A stretch of DNA of 64,000 nucleotides from Bythopirellula polymerisocia (GTDB lineage: Bacteria; Planctomycetota; Planctomycetia; Pirellulales; Lacipirellulaceae), in NCBI RefSeq assembly GCF_007860015.1, contig NZ_SJPS01000001.1, positions 1,178,001-1,242,000 of the forward strand. Reading direction: 5' to 3'. This document shows positions 63,774 through 64,000 of the stretch, piece after piece. Every line of letters begins with the position of its first letter. Position 1 is the first letter of the stretch. The position numbers and the translations under genes were made by a program. A model generated the notes under the pieces. That model saw only the letters and a list, made by a program, of their open reading frames with translations, was not told where the DNA came from and did no database searches.

Positions 63774-64000
63774 ATGAAGCAAATCCCACTCGACAGTGAA
63801 TACCTGCTCTCCAGTTTGTTGGTACTACTAGGAATTCATAGTCCCACGGGATACACGGATCCAATCGTTCGCAGTGTCTGCCAGATGCTCAAGGAACTCG
63901 ATATTGAGTTCGAGCTGACCCGACGCGGAGCAATTCGTGCCACACTCAGGGGAAAACAAGGCAGTCCTGACCGTGCCGTGGTCACGCATCTCGACACAAT
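63774..64000 (+). CDS. NAGGN-cluster M42-family peptidase, 3' part outside window
   Basis: The first 75 codons after ATG 63774 read MKQIPLDSEYLLSSLL and include LLGIHSPTGYTDPIVRSVCQMLKEL and VVTHLDT, the N-terminal pattern of M42 glutamyl aminopeptidases (metal His in the AHLDT position). In NAGGN loci the third 'trio' gene is such a hydrolase (TIGR03106), 27 bases after ngg here. The frame is open at the window edge. Confidence 0.85.
   Translation, partial: MKQIPLDSEYLLSSLLVLLGIHSPTGYTDPIVRSVCQMLKELDIEFELTRRGAIRATLRGKQGSPDRAVVTHLDT

Overview
The window reads as a chromosomal stretch of a planctomycete, probably Pirellulales-like. This is inferred from gene content: secreted proteins ending in PEP-CTERM tails, dockerin-like DxDxDGxVxxxD motifs, a TAT-exported Gfo/Idh/MocA oxidoreductase, a FloA flotillin, a DUF6268 barrel protein, frequent single-domain signal-peptide proteins, and many leaders with weak Shine-Dalgarno sites. 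No rRNA, tRNA, CRISPR array or transposase was seen.

Left third (1-14.5 kb): a tailed-phage head and packaging module. On the plus strand come a YiiX-like permuted papain-fold peptidase, a membrane trypsin-like protease, three small or unknown proteins, a ParB-like protein, an ABC-ATPase/GNAT fusion, small and large terminase, and portal. The prohead protease and a capsid cement protein lie on the minus strand at the left edge. The two blocks point away from each other and are separated by about 3.7 kb of cell-type genes (YezD-like, PEP-CTERM, oxidoreductase). That cargo is bounded on each side by a strong outward-reading terminator hairpin placed just in front of the phage genes. The region is packed with short palindromic repeats of several families. 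Several supply the stop codon of the gene they touch, and one sits in frame inside the ABC-ATPase domain.

Middle (14.5-40 kb): housekeeping and envelope genes. These are a serine hydrolase, a PEP-synthase/PPDK regulatory kinase, a DUF6268 barrel, a PEP-CTERM lipase, an endonuclease/exonuclease/phosphatase protein, MoaB, the GDP-L-fucose pair fcl-gmd, a 1447-residue TPR protein followed by an acidic DPFG-repeat secreted protein and a lipoprotein, floA, YceI, and an ECF sigma factor translationally overlapped by a membrane protein. The hydrolase domain of that membrane protein has lost its nucleophile serine. Next to it is a divergent active-site-intact paralogue with a tandemly duplicated C-terminal domain.

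Right part (40-64 kb): a Cu/Ag P-type ATPase; a complete L-rhamnose catabolic operon (aldolase-dehydrogenase fusion, kinase, isomerase, NCS1-like permease) divergent from a DeoR regulator, with promoter and operator visible; a phosphoesterase; an esterase; rsmD; a cyclophilin; and finally the three-gene N-acetylglutaminylglutamine amide (NAGGN) osmolyte cluster (amidotransferase, GNAT/ATP-grasp synthetase, M42 peptidase cut by the window end). The NAGGN genes are preceded by an OPT transporter and an acetamidase-family gene that may extend the pathway to uptake or turnover.
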